From Pseudohalioglobus lutimaris (lineage in GTDB: Bacteria > Pseudomonadota > Gammaproteobacteria > Pseudomonadales > Halieaceae), in NCBI RefSeq assembly GCF_002866825.1, contig NZ_PKUS01000001.1, positions 487,579 through 551,578 of the forward strand: a stretch of DNA of 64,000 bases. The letters run 5' to 3'. Under the pieces are notes generated by a model. The model did no database searches and was not told the origin of the DNA. It saw nothing but the letters and a program-made list of their open reading frames with translations. The translations under genes were made by a program, and so were the position numbers. Every line of letters begins with the position of its first letter. Positions within the stretch are counted from its first letter, which is position 1. Positions 39,538-49,741 of this stretch are shown in pieces.

Positions 39538-40929
39538 TCAGTACTTGTAGCTGTCTGGCTTGAACGGGCCATCCTGCTTGACGTTGATGTACTTAGCCTG
39601 CTCTTCAGTCAGCCTGGTCAGCACAGCGCTGAAGCCACCGATCATGTGTGCGGCCACTTCTTCGTCCAGTTTCTTGGGCAGTACTTCTACCGACAGGGCC
39701 GCAGGCTTCATGTTGTCCTCGAGGTCGGCGAACCTGCGCTCATAGAGATAGATCTGTGCCAGAACCTGGTTGGCGAAAGAGCCATCCATGATGCGTGAAG
39801 GGTGGCCGGTAGCGTTGCCCAGGTTCACCAGTCGGCCTTCAGACAGCAGAATCAGGTGATCGTTGGCGGCCTGGTCGCGATATACCTTGTGTACCTGCGG
39901 CTTGATCTCTTCCCAATCCCAGTTGCGACGCATGTAAGCAGTGTCGATCTCATTGTCGAAGTGGCCTATGTTGCACACCACGGCGCTGGACTTGAGTGCG
40001 CGCAGCATGAACTCGTCACAGACGTTGTAGTTGCCCGTGGTGGTGACCAGGAGGTCGGTGTTTTGCAGCAGGTCGCGGTTGATGCAGTCATCGTTACCCT
40101 GATTGTTGCCATCGATATAAGGAGACACTACTTCAAAGCCATCCATGCAGGCCTGCATGGCGCAGATCGGGTCGATCTCGGAAATGCGCACGATCATGCC
40201 TTCCTGTCGCAGCGACTGTGCAGAGCCCTTGCCAACATCGCCGTAACCGATAACCAGCGCCTTCTTGCCCGCCATCAGGTGGTCGGTGGCGCGCTTGATA
40301 GCGTCATTGAGCGAATGACGGCAGCCATACTTATTGTCGTTCTTTGACTTGGTGACCGAATCATTTACGTTTACTGCCGGCACCTTCAGGGTGCCGGCTT
40401 CCAGCATTTCCTGCAGGCGATGAACGCCGGTAGTGGTTTCCTCGGTGATGCCGTGAATCTTGTCCAGCATGGCCGGATAGTTCTCATGCAGCATGGAGGT
40501 CAGGTCTCCGCCATCGTCGAGAATCATGTTGGCGTCCCACGGCTGGCCGTCCTTGAGGATGGTCTGCTCTATACACCAGTCATACTCTTCTTCGGTCTCG
40601 CCCTTCCAGGCGAAGACAGGGATGCCAGCCGCGGCAATGGCTGCAGCAGCATGGTCCTGGGTGGAGAAAATATTACAGGAAGACCAGCGCACCTCTGCAC
40701 CCAGCTCAATCAGTGTCTCGATCAGTACACCGGTCTGGATGGTCATGTGAATACAGCCCAGGATCTTTGCGTTCGCCAGTGGCTTGCTGTCACGGTACTT
40801 TTCACGCATGGCCATCAGCGCGGGCATTTCTCCCTCGGCGATGTCCAGCTCGCGGCGGCCCCACTCGGCCAGTGAGATGTCAGCGACCTTGTAGTCGGGT
40901 GTAGCTTGCAGTTTTTCTACTGTGCTCAT
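39538..40929 (-). CDS. ahcY: Adenosylhomocysteinase
   Basis: AhcY hydrolyses S-adenosylhomocysteine to homocysteine and adenosine, clearing the inhibitory product of methylation. The 463-residue NAD-dependent enzyme has the NAD motif [14 protein letters not shown], the substrate region [13 protein letters not shown] and the C-terminal KPDSYKY. The insertion that makes it longer than the 430-residue form is common in proteobacteria. It lies 14 bases after metK and 10 bases before metF. Confidence 0.97.
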   Translation of the reverse strand: MSTVEKLQATPDYKVADISLAEWGRRELDIAEGEMPALMAMREKYRDSKPLANAKILGCIHMTIQTGVLIETLIELGAEVRWSSCNIFSTQDHAAAAIAAAGIPVFAWKGETEEEYDWCIEQTILKDGQPWDANMILDDGGDLTSMLHENYPAMLDKIHGITEETTTGVHRLQEMLEAGTLKVPAVNVNDSVTKSKNDNKYGCRHSLNDAIKRATDHLMAGKKALVIGYGDVGKGSAQSLRQEGMIVRISEIDPICAMQACMDGFEVVSPYIDGNNQGNDDCINRDLLQNTDLLVTTTGNYNVCDEFMLRALKSSAVVCNIGHFDNEIDTAYMRRNWDWEEIKPQVHKVYRDQAANDHLILLSEGRLVNLGNATGHPSRIMDGSFANQVLAQIYLYERRFADLEDNMKPAALSVEVLPKKLDEEVAAHMIGGFSAVLTRLTEEQAKYINVKQDGPFKPDSYKY

Positions 40930-40943
40930 GATTCAGTCCTCGA

Positions 40944-42104
40944 TTAAAGTGCCGCTTTCAGGGCGTCGGCTTTGTCGGTTTTTTCCCAGGTGAAGTCCGC
41001 ATCTTCGCGACCGAAATGGCCGTAAGCAGCAGTTTTACGATAAATCGGTCGTTTCAGATCGAGCATCTCGATCAGCCCACGGGGGCGCAGGTCAAAGAGA
41101 TCACGTACCAGTTCGCCGATGCGATCATCGCTCAGTTTGCCGGTACCAAAGGTATTGATGGCGATAGAGGTAGGCTCTGCCACGCCAATCGCGTAGGAGA
41201 CCTGGATTTCGCAGCGCTCCGCCAATCCGGCGGCAACGATATTCTTGGCCACGTAACGGCCGGCGTAGGCTGCAGAGCGGTCAACTTTGGACGGGTCCTT
41301 GCCGGAGAAGGCGCCACCACCGTGGCGGGCCATGCCGCCATAGGTGTCGACAATGATTTTGCGCCCGGTGAGACCACAGTCACCAACCGGGCCACCAATG
41401 ATGAACTGGCCGGTGGGGTTGATGTGATACTCGGTTCCCGCATGTAGCCACGCGGCAGGCAGGGTTTCCTTGATGATCAGTTCCATGACCGCTTCGCGGA
41501 TGTCTGCTTGCTCGATATCGGGGTCGTGCTGGGTAGACAACACTACCGCATCGATAGCGACCGGTTTGCCGTCTTCGTAGCGCAGTGAAACCTGGCTCTT
41601 TGCATCGGGACGCAACCAGGGCAGCGTTCCGTGCTTGCGCAGCTCAGCCTGTTTTTCCACCAACCGGTGCGAATAATAGATAGGCGCGGGCATCAGCACG
41701 TCAGTTTCGCTGGTGGCGTAGCCGAACATCAGGCCCTGGTCGCCGGCACCCTGTTCAAGGTGAGCTCCCTCTCCCTCATTAACGCCTATGGCGATATCGT
41801 GGGACTGCTTGCCGATGGCATTGAGTACGGCGCAGGAAGCACCGTCGAAGCCCACATCGGAGCTGTTATAGCCAATATCGAGAATGACCTGGCGCACTAC
41901 CGCCTCGAGATCGACATAGGTAGAGGTCGTGACCTCACCGGCGATGATGGCCATCCCGGTCTTGACCATGGTTTCTACCGCGACCCGGGCCTCCTTGTCA
42001 TCGGTAAGAATGGCGTCGAGGACGGCGTCAGAAATCTGGTCTGCCATCTTGTCCGGGTGCCCCTCGGAAACTGATTCCGAGGTAAAAAGCGCATATTCAC
42101 TCAT
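40944..42104 (-). CDS. metK: S-adenosylmethionine synthase
   Basis: MetK makes SAM from methionine and ATP. The 386-residue protein has [20 protein letters not shown] at the start, the signature [12 protein letters not shown] and the P-loop-like [19 protein letters not shown]. Length is standard. It overlaps the upstream regulator gene by 4 bases, so its expression is directly tied to that regulator's operon. Confidence 0.98.
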   Translation of the reverse strand: MSEYALFTSESVSEGHPDKMADQISDAVLDAILTDDKEARVAVETMVKTGMAIIAGEVTTSTYVDLEAVVRQVILDIGYNSSDVGFDGASCAVLNAIGKQSHDIAIGVNEGEGAHLEQGAGDQGLMFGYATSETDVLMPAPIYYSHRLVEKQAELRKHGTLPWLRPDAKSQVSLRYEDGKPVAIDAVVLSTQHDPDIEQADIREAVMELIIKETLPAAWLHAGTEYHINPTGQFIIGGPVGDCGLTGRKIIVDTYGGMARHGGGAFSGKDPSKVDRSAAYAGRYVAKNIVAAGLAERCEIQVSYAIGVAEPTSIAINTFGTGKLSDDRIGELVRDLFDLRPRGLIEMLDLKRPIYRKTAAYGHFGREDADFTWEKTDKADALKAAL

Positions 42105-43126
42105 GCTGTTTTTCCTTTGCTAATTGATCGGTGGCCGAAGAGGCGCACCTGTACTTGAAATCCATTACGTTGGGCCAGGTATACGCTGGCGACCTCGTCC
42201 AGTCCTGCGTCGCGGGCCCATGAGGTTAAGTCTGCCGGGTCAAAACCCAGCCAGAGGTCGCCGCAGTTTTCCCGTGCCCAGCCCTGGTCGTGGGCGCAGA
42301 GGTCGGTAACCAGCACGACACCTCCGGGTGCCAGGCAATCCGCCGCGTCCCTGAGTATCTGCGCCGGGTCCGGGGTGTGATGCAGAACCATGTTGATAAC
42401 GACACAATCCGCCTGAAACGCGCGCAGGCGCTTGTCGCCGGTATCGCCATGGATGAACTCGATATTGTCCAGGCCAGCGTTTTCGGCCCGCTCCCTCGCT
42501 TGTTTCAGCATTGCCGCTTCCACATCCAGGGCAACGACGCGCTTGAAATTCGGAGCCAGCTCCAGCAGGAAGCTGCCGTCACCGGGGCCGACCTCCAGAG
42601 CCACGTTACGCTGCATAAGCGGGGCATCGTGCAGGATCTCGGCCACGGTGCCAGCATACTGCTGGTAGCTGGCTATCAAATCCTGCTGTTGGCGAAACTT
42701 GTCCGCGTTATCACGGAAGAAATGCCGCGAGTTCTCTTCCCTTTGCCGATACAGCGCCTTCAGGCCCTTGTCGATCGCGGGCGGAAGCTCAATCCGGTCC
42801 ACCGCGATAAACAGCTCGCTTTGCAGCCCTTCCAGCTCCGCGCGCTGCCCCAGCTGTGCGCGTCGATAGAAAATAGAGTTGCCTTCCCGGCGCGTTGCAA
42901 CCAGCCCGGCGCCTGCCAGTACCTTGAGATGATGACTGAGAGCCGGTTGGCGAATGCCGAATATCGAGCACAGCTCAGACACGCCGAAGGAGTCCTCGCG
43001 CAGTACGCGGAGCACCTGCAGCCGCAGGGGGTCTGAGCTGGCCTTGCAGAACGCTGCCAGTTCAGCCGCCGGCGGTGTCTCGGTAACGGGCTGATTGGCC
43101 GCTGTTGTTGTGGTGGCATTCAACAT
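42101..43126 (-). CDS. sahR: ArsR-family regulator fused to a SAM-methyltransferase domain (SahR-like)
   Basis: The 341-residue protein has an ArsR-type winged helix (about residues 33-90, with [21 protein letters not shown]) but no clear metal-binding cysteine motif. A class I methyltransferase fold follows, with [17 protein letters not shown] and [20 protein letters not shown]. SahR regulators of this architecture sense S-adenosylhomocysteine and control ahcY, metK, metF and other methyl-cycle genes in Proteobacteria. Here it heads metK-ahcY-metF-rsmE, and a palindrome overlaps its promoter. The predicted transcript start nearly coincides with the ATG, and no ribosome site is visible, so translation may be leaderless. 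Confidence 0.87.
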   Translation of the reverse strand: MLNATTTTAANQPVTETPPAAELAAFCKASSDPLRLQVLRVLREDSFGVSELCSIFGIRQPALSHHLKVLAGAGLVATRREGNSIFYRRAQLGQRAELEGLQSELFIAVDRIELPPAIDKGLKALYRQREENSRHFFRDNADKFRQQQDLIASYQQYAGTVAEILHDAPLMQRNVALEVGPGDGSFLLELAPNFKRVVALDVEAAMLKQARERAENAGLDNIEFIHGDTGDKRLRAFQADCVVINMVLHHTPDPAQILRDAADCLAPGGVVLVTDLCAHDQGWARENCGDLWLGFDPADLTSWARDAGLDEVASVYLAQRNGFQVQVRLFGHRSISKGKTA

Positions 43127-43134
43127 GGCGGAGG

Positions 43135-43163
43135 AGTCTAGCAGGCTGCCACATCTATATCAA
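43135..43163 (-). promoter_or_regulatory. Promoter of the sahR-metK-ahcY-metF-rsmE operon
   Basis: On the minus strand TTGATA (43163-43158, 5 of 6 to the -35 consensus) and TAGACT (43140-43135, 4 of 6) are exactly 17 bases apart. The -35 box is part of the palindrome. The -10 ends 8 bases before the sahR ATG, so transcription should start within a few bases of the start codon. Confidence 0.55.
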
Positions 43164-43180
43164 AATATTTTGATATAGAT
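43153..43180. promoter_or_regulatory. Perfect 28-bp palindrome, likely SahR operator
   Basis: The half-site ATCTATATCAAAAT (43153-43166) is followed directly by its exact reverse complement (43167-43180). It covers the -35 box of the sahR promoter. The core with ATATCAA and TTGATAT arms fits the kind of AT-rich dyad bound by ArsR-family SahR proteins. It also lies about 170 bases upstream of tkt and could affect that gene too. Confidence 0.8.
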
Positions 43181-43347
43181 TTGCAGATCGTGACGCGGGT
43201 CCGATTCCGGGTAGATGCCCGCTGTGCGGCCGATCGCAAAAACGGCCGTTATGCAAGGCACCAGCACCGATATTCGTTGCCGTTGGCCGCCCGTTACGCG
43301 AAAATGACGGCCCTTTTTCAAGCAGCCCCCAGATTCCGGAGATTTGC

Positions 43348-45351
43348 ATGTCGTCCAACCGCAATGAACTTGCCAATGCCATCCGCGTGCTCGCCATGGA
43401 CGCGGTCCAGAAGGCCAATTCCGGGCACCCGGGGGCACCTATGGGCATGGCGGATATCGCCGAGGTGCTCTGGAACGACTACCTGCGGCATAATCCGGCC
43501 AATCCGCAATGGCACAACCGCGATCGCTTTGTGCTGTCTAATGGGCATGGGTCCATGTTGATCTATGCCCTGTTGCACCTCTCCGGCTACGACCTGCCCA
43601 TGACAGAGCTGGAGAATTTCCGCCAGCTGCATAGCAAGACACCCGGACACCCCGAGTATGGTTATACGCCGGGCGTGGAGACGACCACCGGACCCCTGGG
43701 GCAGGGCGTCAGCAATGCCGTGGGCATGGCAATTGCCGAGAAAGTCCTGGCGGCTCAGTTCAACCGTGATGGGCATGAGGTGGTCGATCACTATACGTAT
43801 ACCTTCCTCGGAGATGGCTGCCTGATGGAGGGCATTTCTCATGAGGTCTGCTCGCTGGCGGGTACTCTGGGCCTGGGCAAACTGGTTGCCTTCTACGACG
43901 ACAACGGAATCTCCATTGACGGCGAGGTGGAGGGCTGGTTCACCGATGACACCCCGGCGCGCTTCAAGAGCTATGGCTGGCAAGTGATCAACGAGGTCAA
44001 TGGTCACAACTCATCCGAAATCAAGGCCGCGATCGAGGCGGCCCGCCACGACAGCAGCCGTCCCACCCTGATCTGTTGCAAGACATTGATCGGCAAAGGC
44101 TCACCCGGCAAGCAGGGTAGCGAGTCCTGTCACGGTGCTCCGCTGGGCGGAGATGAAGTCGCGGCCACGCGAATCGCGTTGGATTGGCCACATGAGCCTT
44201 TTGTTATTCCTGAGAACGTCTATGCCGGCTGGAATGCACGTGACAAGGGCGCGTCGGCGGAATCCGCCTGGGACCAGCGCATGGAAGCCTATGCAGCAGA
44301 GCATCCTGAACTGGCGGCAGAGCTGCGTCGACGGCTGGCGGGAGAGCTCCCGGCGGACTTTAATGACCAGGCGACTGCTTATATCCAGCAGTGCCAGGAA
44401 GAGGGTGAAAGCATTGCCTCGCGCAAGGCCTCGCAGAATTGCCTCAATGCCTACGGACCCCATTTGCCGGAACTGCTGGGAGGCTCAGCGGACCTGGCCG
44501 GGTCCAACCTGACCATCTGGAGCGGCTCACAGGGAGTGACGCGTGACGACGCCAGTGGTAACTACCTGTATTACGGCGTACGCGAGTTTGGCATGGCAGC
44601 GATCATGAACGGGATTACCCTGCATGGCGGCTTTATTGCCTATGGCGCGACCTTCCTCGTGTTTATGGAATATATGCGCAATGCGGTGCGCATGGCCGCG
44701 CTGATGAAGCAGCCATCTATTTTTGTGTTTACGCATGACTCTATCGGACTGGGAGAAGACGGCCCTACTCACCAGCCGGTAGAACAGGTTGCCTCACTGC
44801 GCAACACGCCCAATCTGTATACCTGGCGTCCCTGTGACACGGTGGAATCAGCGGTCGCCTGGAAGGCATCAATCGAGCGTCGCGACGGGCCAGCCGCACT
44901 GGTATTTTCTCGCCAGGGCCTGCCGCATCAGGACCGCACGGCACAACAGCTGGCTGATATCGCCCGCGGCGGATACATACTGCGCGAAAGCAACGGACAT
45001 CCGCAGGCTATTCTTATTGCCACCGGCTCCGAAGTGCACCTTGCCATGGGTGCAGCAGAACGGCTGGAGGCCGCGGGCAAGCAAGTTCGCGTGGTCTCCA
45101 TCCCCTGTACTGAACTGTTTGAAGCCCAGGACGCCGACTACCGGGAGGCTGTATTGCCTTCTGACGTCCTCGCCCGGGTCGCCGTTGAGGCGCTGCATGC
45201 AGACTACTGGTACAAGTATGTGGGCCTGGACGGACGCATTGTGGGGATGACCGGCTTTGGTGAATCTGCCCCCGCGGGAGAGCTGTTCAGTGAGTTCGGG
45301 TTTACTGTAGACAACGTCGCCAGCGTAGTGGAAGAGTTGCTGGCCGACTAG
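43348..45351 (+). CDS. tkt: Transketolase
   Basis: Transketolase moves two-carbon units between sugar phosphates in the pentose phosphate pathway and makes erythrose-4-phosphate. The 667-residue enzyme has an N-terminal [19 protein letters not shown] and the thiamine diphosphate motif [18 protein letters not shown]. The transketolase signature is [22 protein letters not shown] lies upstream of the ATG. It is followed by epd after 14 bases. Confidence 0.97.
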   Translation: MSSNRNELANAIRVLAMDAVQKANSGHPGAPMGMADIAEVLWNDYLRHNPANPQWHNRDRFVLSNGHGSMLIYALLHLSGYDLPMTELENFRQLHSKTPGHPEYGYTPGVETTTGPLGQGVSNAVGMAIAEKVLAAQFNRDGHEVVDHYTYTFLGDGCLMEGISHEVCSLAGTLGLGKLVAFYDDNGISIDGEVEGWFTDDTPARFKSYGWQVINEVNGHNSSEIKAAIEAARHDSSRPTLICCKTLIGKGSPGKQGSESCHGAPLGGDEVAATRIALDWPHEPFVIPENVYAGWNARDKGASAESAWDQRMEAYAAEHPELAAELRRRLAGELPADFNDQATAYIQQCQEEGESIASRKASQNCLNAYGPHLPELLGGSADLAGSNLTIWSGSQGVTRDDASGNYLYYGVREFGMAAIMNGITLHGGFIAYGATFLVFMEYMRNAVRMAALMKQPSIFVFTHDSIGLGEDGPTHQPVEQVASLRNTPNLYTWRPCDTVESAVAWKASIERRDGPAALVFSRQGLPHQDRTAQQLADIARGGYILRESNGHPQAILIATGSEVHLAMGAAERLEAAGKQVRVVSIPCTELFEAQDADYREAVLPSDVLARVAVEALHADYWYKYVGLDGRIVGMTGFGESAPAGELFSEFGFTVDNVASVVEELLAD

Positions 45352-45365
45352 TTGGAGCCGGCACA

Positions 45366-46376
45366 GTGGTGCGACTAGCGATCAATGGCTATGGCCGGAT
45401 AGGCCGCAGCGTGCTGCGAGCTCTCCAGGAGAGTCCGCTGCGCTCGCGCCTGCAGGTTGTTGCGATCAATGAGCTGGCGGATGCTCGCACCGTGCTGCAC
45501 CTTACGCGTTATGACTCCACCCATGGCCGGTTTCCCGGTGAACTGACAGGTGACGAGGGGCAACTGATCGTCAACGGCGAGCCCATTGCGCTGCTGCGCA
45601 ACGAGAAGATATCTGCGCTGCCCTGGCGTGACTTCGATGTGGATATTGTGCTCGAATGCACCGGTGCTTTCAGTGATCGCGCCACGGCGGAGCAGCATCT
45701 GGTCCAGGGTGCAGGCAGGGTGCTGTTTTCCCAGCCCGCGCAGGCTGATGTCGATGCCACTATCGTCTACGGTGTCAACCAGGATGCGCTGCAGGCGCGG
45801 CACCGCATCGTTTCCGCCGGTTCCTGCACGACCAATGGTATTGTTCCCGTGATTCAGGCCCTGTCTGATGCCATCGGTATTGACAGTGGCACCATCACCA
45901 CTATCCATTCAGCGATGAATGACCAGCCCGTGCTTGATGCCTATCACCACACTGACTTGCGCAAGACGCGGGCCGCCTCGCGCTCAATTATCCCCATTGA
46001 TACGGGGCTCGCTCGCGGTGTAGAGCGGGTTTTACCGGCAATGAAGGGCCGTTTCAGCGCGCAGGCGTTGCGCGTGCCAACGCTTAACGTCTCAGCGATG
46101 GATCTCACCGTGCAGACGTTAGCGGATACCGACACAGCGGCGATTAATCGGGTTTTATATGATGCGGCTCAATCCCGGTTTATGGGTGTCCTGGGCTATA
46201 CTGAAGAGCCTCTGGCGTCCTGCGATTTCAATCATGACACGCATTCCAGCATTATCGATGCAAGCCAGACGCGGGTCAGCGGGCCGCGCCTGGTCAAGGT
46301 GTTGACCTGGTTCGACAATGAGTGGGCTTACGCCAATCGCATGCTGGATGTCGTCAATCACTGGACTCGTTTATAG
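45366..46376 (+). CDS. epd: Erythrose-4-phosphate dehydrogenase (Epd-type GAPDH homologue)
   Basis: Epd oxidises erythrose-4-phosphate to 4-phosphoerythronate, the first step of DXP-independent PLP synthesis. The 336-residue protein has NAD motif AINGYGRIGRSVLRAL and catalytic Cys154 in SAGSCTTNG. The Epd-like segments INELAD, FSQPAQADVDATIVYGVN and HSAMNDQPVLDAYH differ from those of glycolytic GAPDH. GTG start at 45366 with GGAG 8 bases upstream. Its substrate, erythrose-4-phosphate, comes from the adjacent transketolase. A GAPDH role cannot be fully excluded. Confidence 0.88.
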   Translation: MVRLAINGYGRIGRSVLRALQESPLRSRLQVVAINELADARTVLHLTRYDSTHGRFPGELTGDEGQLIVNGEPIALLRNEKISALPWRDFDVDIVLECTGAFSDRATAEQHLVQGAGRVLFSQPAQADVDATIVYGVNQDALQARHRIVSAGSCTTNGIVPVIQALSDAIGIDSGTITTIHSAMNDQPVLDAYHHTDLRKTRAASRSIIPIDTGLARGVERVLPAMKGRFSAQALRVPTLNVSAMDLTVQTLADTDTAAINRVLYDAAQSRFMGVLGYTEEPLASCDFNHDTHSSIIDASQTRVSGPRLVKVLTWFDNEWAYANRMLDVVNHWTRL

Positions 46377-46388
46377 GAGAACAAACCC

Positions 46389-47558
46389 ATGGCCCTGAAC
46401 GTTAAATTGATGAAGGACCTGGACCTGAAGGGTAAGCGGGTTTTGATCCGCGAAGACCTCAACGTACCGATCAAGGACGGGGTCGTGACCTCTGATGCGC
46501 GCATACGCGCGGCGCTGCCCACTATTGAGGCGGCCTGCAAGGCGGGTGCCAGGGTCATTCTGATGTCCCACCTGGGGCGCCCCACCGAGGGTGAGTTTGA
46601 TCCCCAGTACTCCATGGCCCCGGTGGCTGCCCACCTCGCTGAGCTTCTTGAGCAGAAGGTCACTCTGGTGGAGGACTGGAAGCTGGGTGTGGAGTTGAAC
46701 GATGGCGAAGTCGCCATGCTGGAAAATGTTCGTTTCAACCCCGGTGAAAAGAAAGATGACGAGACGCTTGCGCAGGCCTATGCCGGGCTCTGTGAGATAT
46801 TCGTGATGGATGCATTCGGCACGGCGCATCGCGCCCAGGCCTCCACCCACGGCGTGGCGAAATTTGCCCCCGTTGCCTGTGCCGGGCCCCTGCTGGAAGG
46901 TGAGCTGACAGCCCTTGAGCAGGCCTTGTCTGACCCGGCCCGGCCCATGGTCGCGATCGTCGGCGGCTCCAAGGTGTCGACCAAGTTGACGGTGCTGGAG
47001 ACCCTGTCCGATAAAGTGGACCAGTTGATTGTGGGGGGCGGCATCGCCAACACATTTCTCGCCGCCGCCGGTAAGCCCGTGGGTAAATCACTCTGTGAGC
47101 ACGACCTGCTTGCCGACGCCAGGTCGCTGATGGAAAAAACCAGTATCCCTCTGCCCGTGGACGTGGTCACCGGCAAGGAGTTTTCCGAGACGGCCGCAGC
47201 CGAAACGAAGTCCGCTGAGGATGTGGCGGCAGATGATATGATCTTCGACATAGGACCGCAGTCTGCCGCTGCCATCGCGACTATTATTGGCGGCGCAGGC
47301 ACCATACTGTGGAATGGGCCGGTGGGGGTCTTCGAGTTCGACCAGTTTGGCGGTGGCACAGAGGCCTTGTCCCGGGCCATCGCCGACTCTTCTGCTTTTT
47401 CCCTGGCGGGCGGCGGCGACACCCTGGCGGCGATAGACAAGTATGGTATTGCCGACAAGGTTACTTACATTTCTACCGGGGGCGGGGCGTTCCTGGAATA
47501 TGTGGAAGGCAAGGTTCTTCCCGCAGTTGCTGTGCTGGAAGCGCGAGCAGCCGACTGA
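46389..47558 (+). CDS. pgk: Phosphoglycerate kinase
   Basis: Pgk interconverts 1,3-bisphosphoglycerate and 3-phosphoglycerate with ADP/ATP. The 389-residue protein has the N-terminal substrate segment [37 protein letters not shown] and the nucleotide-binding [17 protein letters not shown]. Length is typical. It lies between epd (12 bases) and fba (39 bases). Confidence 0.98.
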   Translation: MALNVKLMKDLDLKGKRVLIREDLNVPIKDGVVTSDARIRAALPTIEAACKAGARVILMSHLGRPTEGEFDPQYSMAPVAAHLAELLEQKVTLVEDWKLGVELNDGEVAMLENVRFNPGEKKDDETLAQAYAGLCEIFVMDAFGTAHRAQASTHGVAKFAPVACAGPLLEGELTALEQALSDPARPMVAIVGGSKVSTKLTVLETLSDKVDQLIVGGGIANTFLAAAGKPVGKSLCEHDLLADARSLMEKTSIPLPVDVVTGKEFSETAAAETKSAEDVAADDMIFDIGPQSAAAIATIIGGAGTILWNGPVGVFEFDQFGGGTEALSRAIADSSAFSLAGGGDTLAAIDKYGIADKVTYISTGGGAFLEYVEGKVLPAVAVLEARAAD

Positions 47559-47597
47559 TAAAACACACGACATCAATACTCAGAGGTAGTAGACACC

Positions 47598-48662
47598 ATG
47601 GCACTTATCAGCATGCGACAGTTGCTGGACCACGCCGCCGAGCACGGCTACGGCGTTCCGGCCTTCAATGTAAACAACCTTGAACAAACTCGCGCCATCA
47701 TGGAGGCGGCCGATAAAACCAACTCGCCGGTGATAATGCAGGCCAGCGCGGGAGCCCGCAAGTACGCCGGTGCGCCTTTTCTGCGGGCAATGATGGAGGC
47801 GGCAATGAACGAATTTCCGCACATCCCCGTGGTCGTGCACCAGGATCATGGAACCTCCCCGGCGGTCTGCCAGCGATCCATCCAACTGGGGTTTTCCTCG
47901 GTAATGATGGACGGCTCGCTGGGCACTGACGGCAAAACACCCATGGACTACGACTACAACGTGGCTGTTACGCGTCAGGTGGTGGACATGGCGCATGCCT
48001 GTGGTGTGTCCGTGGAAGGTGAGCTGGGCTGTCTCGGTTCGCTGGAAACTGGCGAGGCAGGCGAGGAAGACGGCATCGGTGCGGAGGGTAAGTTGACGCA
48101 TGAGCAAATGCTTACTGACCCGGAGGAAGCCGCGGAGTTCGTCAAGGCGACGGAAGTAGACGCGCTCGCTATTGCCTGTGGCACCAGCCATGGGGCCTAC
48201 AAGTTCACGCGGCCGCCCACCGGCGATATTCTCGCTATTGATCGCATCAAGGAAATCAACGCGCGCATTCCCAATACCCACCTGGTTATGCACGGATCCT
48301 CATCCGTCCCGCAGGACTGGCTTGCGGTGATCAACGAGTTTGGCGGTGAGATACCCGAGACCTATGGCGTGCCGGTAGAACAAATTCAGGAAGGGATTCG
48401 CCACGGAGTGCGCAAGATCAATATTGATACGGACCTGCGCCTGGCGTCTACAGGAGCCATTCGTCGTTTCATGGCGGAGAATCCGGCCGAATTTGACCCG
48501 CGCAAATATCTCGCCAAGACCATAGACGCGATGCGAGACATCTGCATCGCCCGCTATGAGTCTTTTGACACTGCCGGTAAAGCTGACAAGATAAAGGTGA
48601 GCTCGCTGGAGTCCATGTACGTCCAGTACGAGTCTGGAACGCTTACACCCCAGGTCAAGTAA
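47598..48662 (+). CDS. fba: Class II fructose-bisphosphate aldolase
   Basis: This zinc-dependent aldolase of 354 residues is of the Calvin-cycle (CbbA/Fda) type found in Pseudomonas. Metal and substrate residues appear in [41 protein letters not shown] and [10 protein letters not shown]. With tkt, epd and pgk it forms a central-carbon cluster. No pyruvate kinase gene is present here. Confidence 0.96.
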   Translation: MALISMRQLLDHAAEHGYGVPAFNVNNLEQTRAIMEAADKTNSPVIMQASAGARKYAGAPFLRAMMEAAMNEFPHIPVVVHQDHGTSPAVCQRSIQLGFSSVMMDGSLGTDGKTPMDYDYNVAVTRQVVDMAHACGVSVEGELGCLGSLETGEAGEEDGIGAEGKLTHEQMLTDPEEAAEFVKATEVDALAIACGTSHGAYKFTRPPTGDILAIDRIKEINARIPNTHLVMHGSSSVPQDWLAVINEFGGEIPETYGVPVEQIQEGIRHGVRKINIDTDLRLASTGAIRRFMAENPAEFDPRKYLAKTIDAMRDICIARYESFDTAGKADKIKVSSLESMYVQYESGTLTPQVK

Positions 48663-48738
48663 GCACTGCGGTCAGCGGATGAAAGGCATTACAGGCCCTG
48701 GCGGGCGCGTGAGCACCCGGGCAGGGTTGGCCGTTTCG

Positions 48739-48766
48739 ATTGCAGCGGCCCCGCCGGCGCTGCAAT
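48739..48766 (+). repeat. Inverted repeat downstream of fba
   Basis: ATTGCAGCG (48739-48747) and CGCTGCAAT (48758-48766) form a perfect 9-bp stem around a 10-base GC-rich loop. No T tract follows. It may be an mRNA-stabilising hairpin, part of a rho-dependent terminator or an operator for the hydrolase gene. Confidence 0.4.
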
Positions 48767-48802
48767 GACCGGGCTGTGGTGCCAGGGCCCGGTGAAACGA
48801 CC

Positions 48803-49741
48803 GTGAGCGTTACGACGGTGACAGCGCAGGAACTGGATGAGCTCAGGGGTGCCTTACCCGCTTTCGGGGACAATGGGCCCTCGGCGCTGTTTCTGCGCTA
48901 CCTCGGCTTTTACGACCTGAATTTCAATGAAACCTACCCTGAGGCGACGTATCGCTTCGGCAGCATCGTCTCGGGAAATTTTCGACTAATGACGCACTGC
49001 TGGACGGTGCCTGATGCGCGAGCAAACCTGTGCCTGGTGCACGGCTACTTTGACCACAGTGGGCTCTATGACAAGCTGGTGGCGTACGGCCTTTCCCGAC
49101 GTTGCAACGTATTGATCTTCGACCTGCCCGGTCACGGGCTCTCCTCTGGTGAGCCGGGGGTGATCGACAGCTTCACTGATTATGCTGACGCGGTGGTGGA
49201 TGTCCTCGACGGTGTTGAACTGCCGCACCTTCCGCTGCACGCTATGGGCCAGAGCACCGGTTGCGCCGCTCTGATGGAGTGCGCAAGAAGCGGCCGCTGG
49301 CGCTTTCAACATGCGATTTTCCTGGCGCCGCTGGTCCGGCCTGCGGGTTGGGTGCGTGTGCGCGTCGGTTTTCTGTTGCTGCATCGCTTTCGCGACAGCG
49401 TCACGCGCTCCTACAATCGTAATTCCTCAGACGATGAGTTTCTGGAGTTTGTGCGCCGCGACCCGCTGCAGTGTCGGCGCGTCTCCCTGCGCTGGTTGGG
49501 TGCCCTGAAGCGCTGGCTCGCCGCCTTGCCGCTGACGGACTTTGGCGTGGGACCGGTGCAGGTTATTCAGGGGCAACGGGATACCACCGTGCAGTGGCGC
49601 TATAACATGGGGGCGATCAGCAAGCTGTTTCCAGGCAGTACGATCGACTACCTGCCTGAGGCAGGACACCAATTGGCCAATGAGTCATTAGCCATTCGCG
49701 AGCGCTACTTCCCTATCATGGATCGTTACCTGTTCCGCTAG
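48803..49741 (+). CDS. Alpha/beta hydrolase of the monoacylglycerol-lipase type
   Basis: The protein has about 312 residues with the Hydrolase_4 (lysophospholipase) fold: LCLVHGYFDHSGLY, FDLPGHGLSSGEPG, the nucleophile elbow GQSTGCAALME, and a final His in LPEAGHQLANE. It probably cleaves a lipid ester; the substrate is unknown. The GTG start at 48803 is chosen because residues before it are low-complexity and Arg-rich; the ribosome site is weak, so the start is uncertain. It overlaps the convergent cytochrome gene by 4 bases. Confidence 0.83.
   Translation: MSVTTVTAQELDELRGALPAFGDNGPSALFLRYLGFYDLNFNETYPEATYRFGSIVSGNFRLMTHCWTVPDARANLCLVHGYFDHSGLYDKLVAYGLSRRCNVLIFDLPGHGLSSGEPGVIDSFTDYADAVVDVLDGVELPHLPLHAMGQSTGCAALMECARSGRWRFQHAIFLAPLVRPAGWVRVRVGFLLLHRFRDSVTRSYNRNSSDDEFLEFVRRDPLQCRRVSLRWLGALKRWLAALPLTDFGVGPVQVIQGQRDTTVQWRYNMGAISKLFPGSTIDYLPEAGHQLANESLAIRERYFPIMDRYLFR

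Noticed and set aside
43127..43347. A SAM or SAH riboswitch upstream of metK or tkt
   Set aside because: The leader of the sahR operon is at most a few bases long and no riboswitch-like pairing was seen; the palindrome is a DNA operator candidate.
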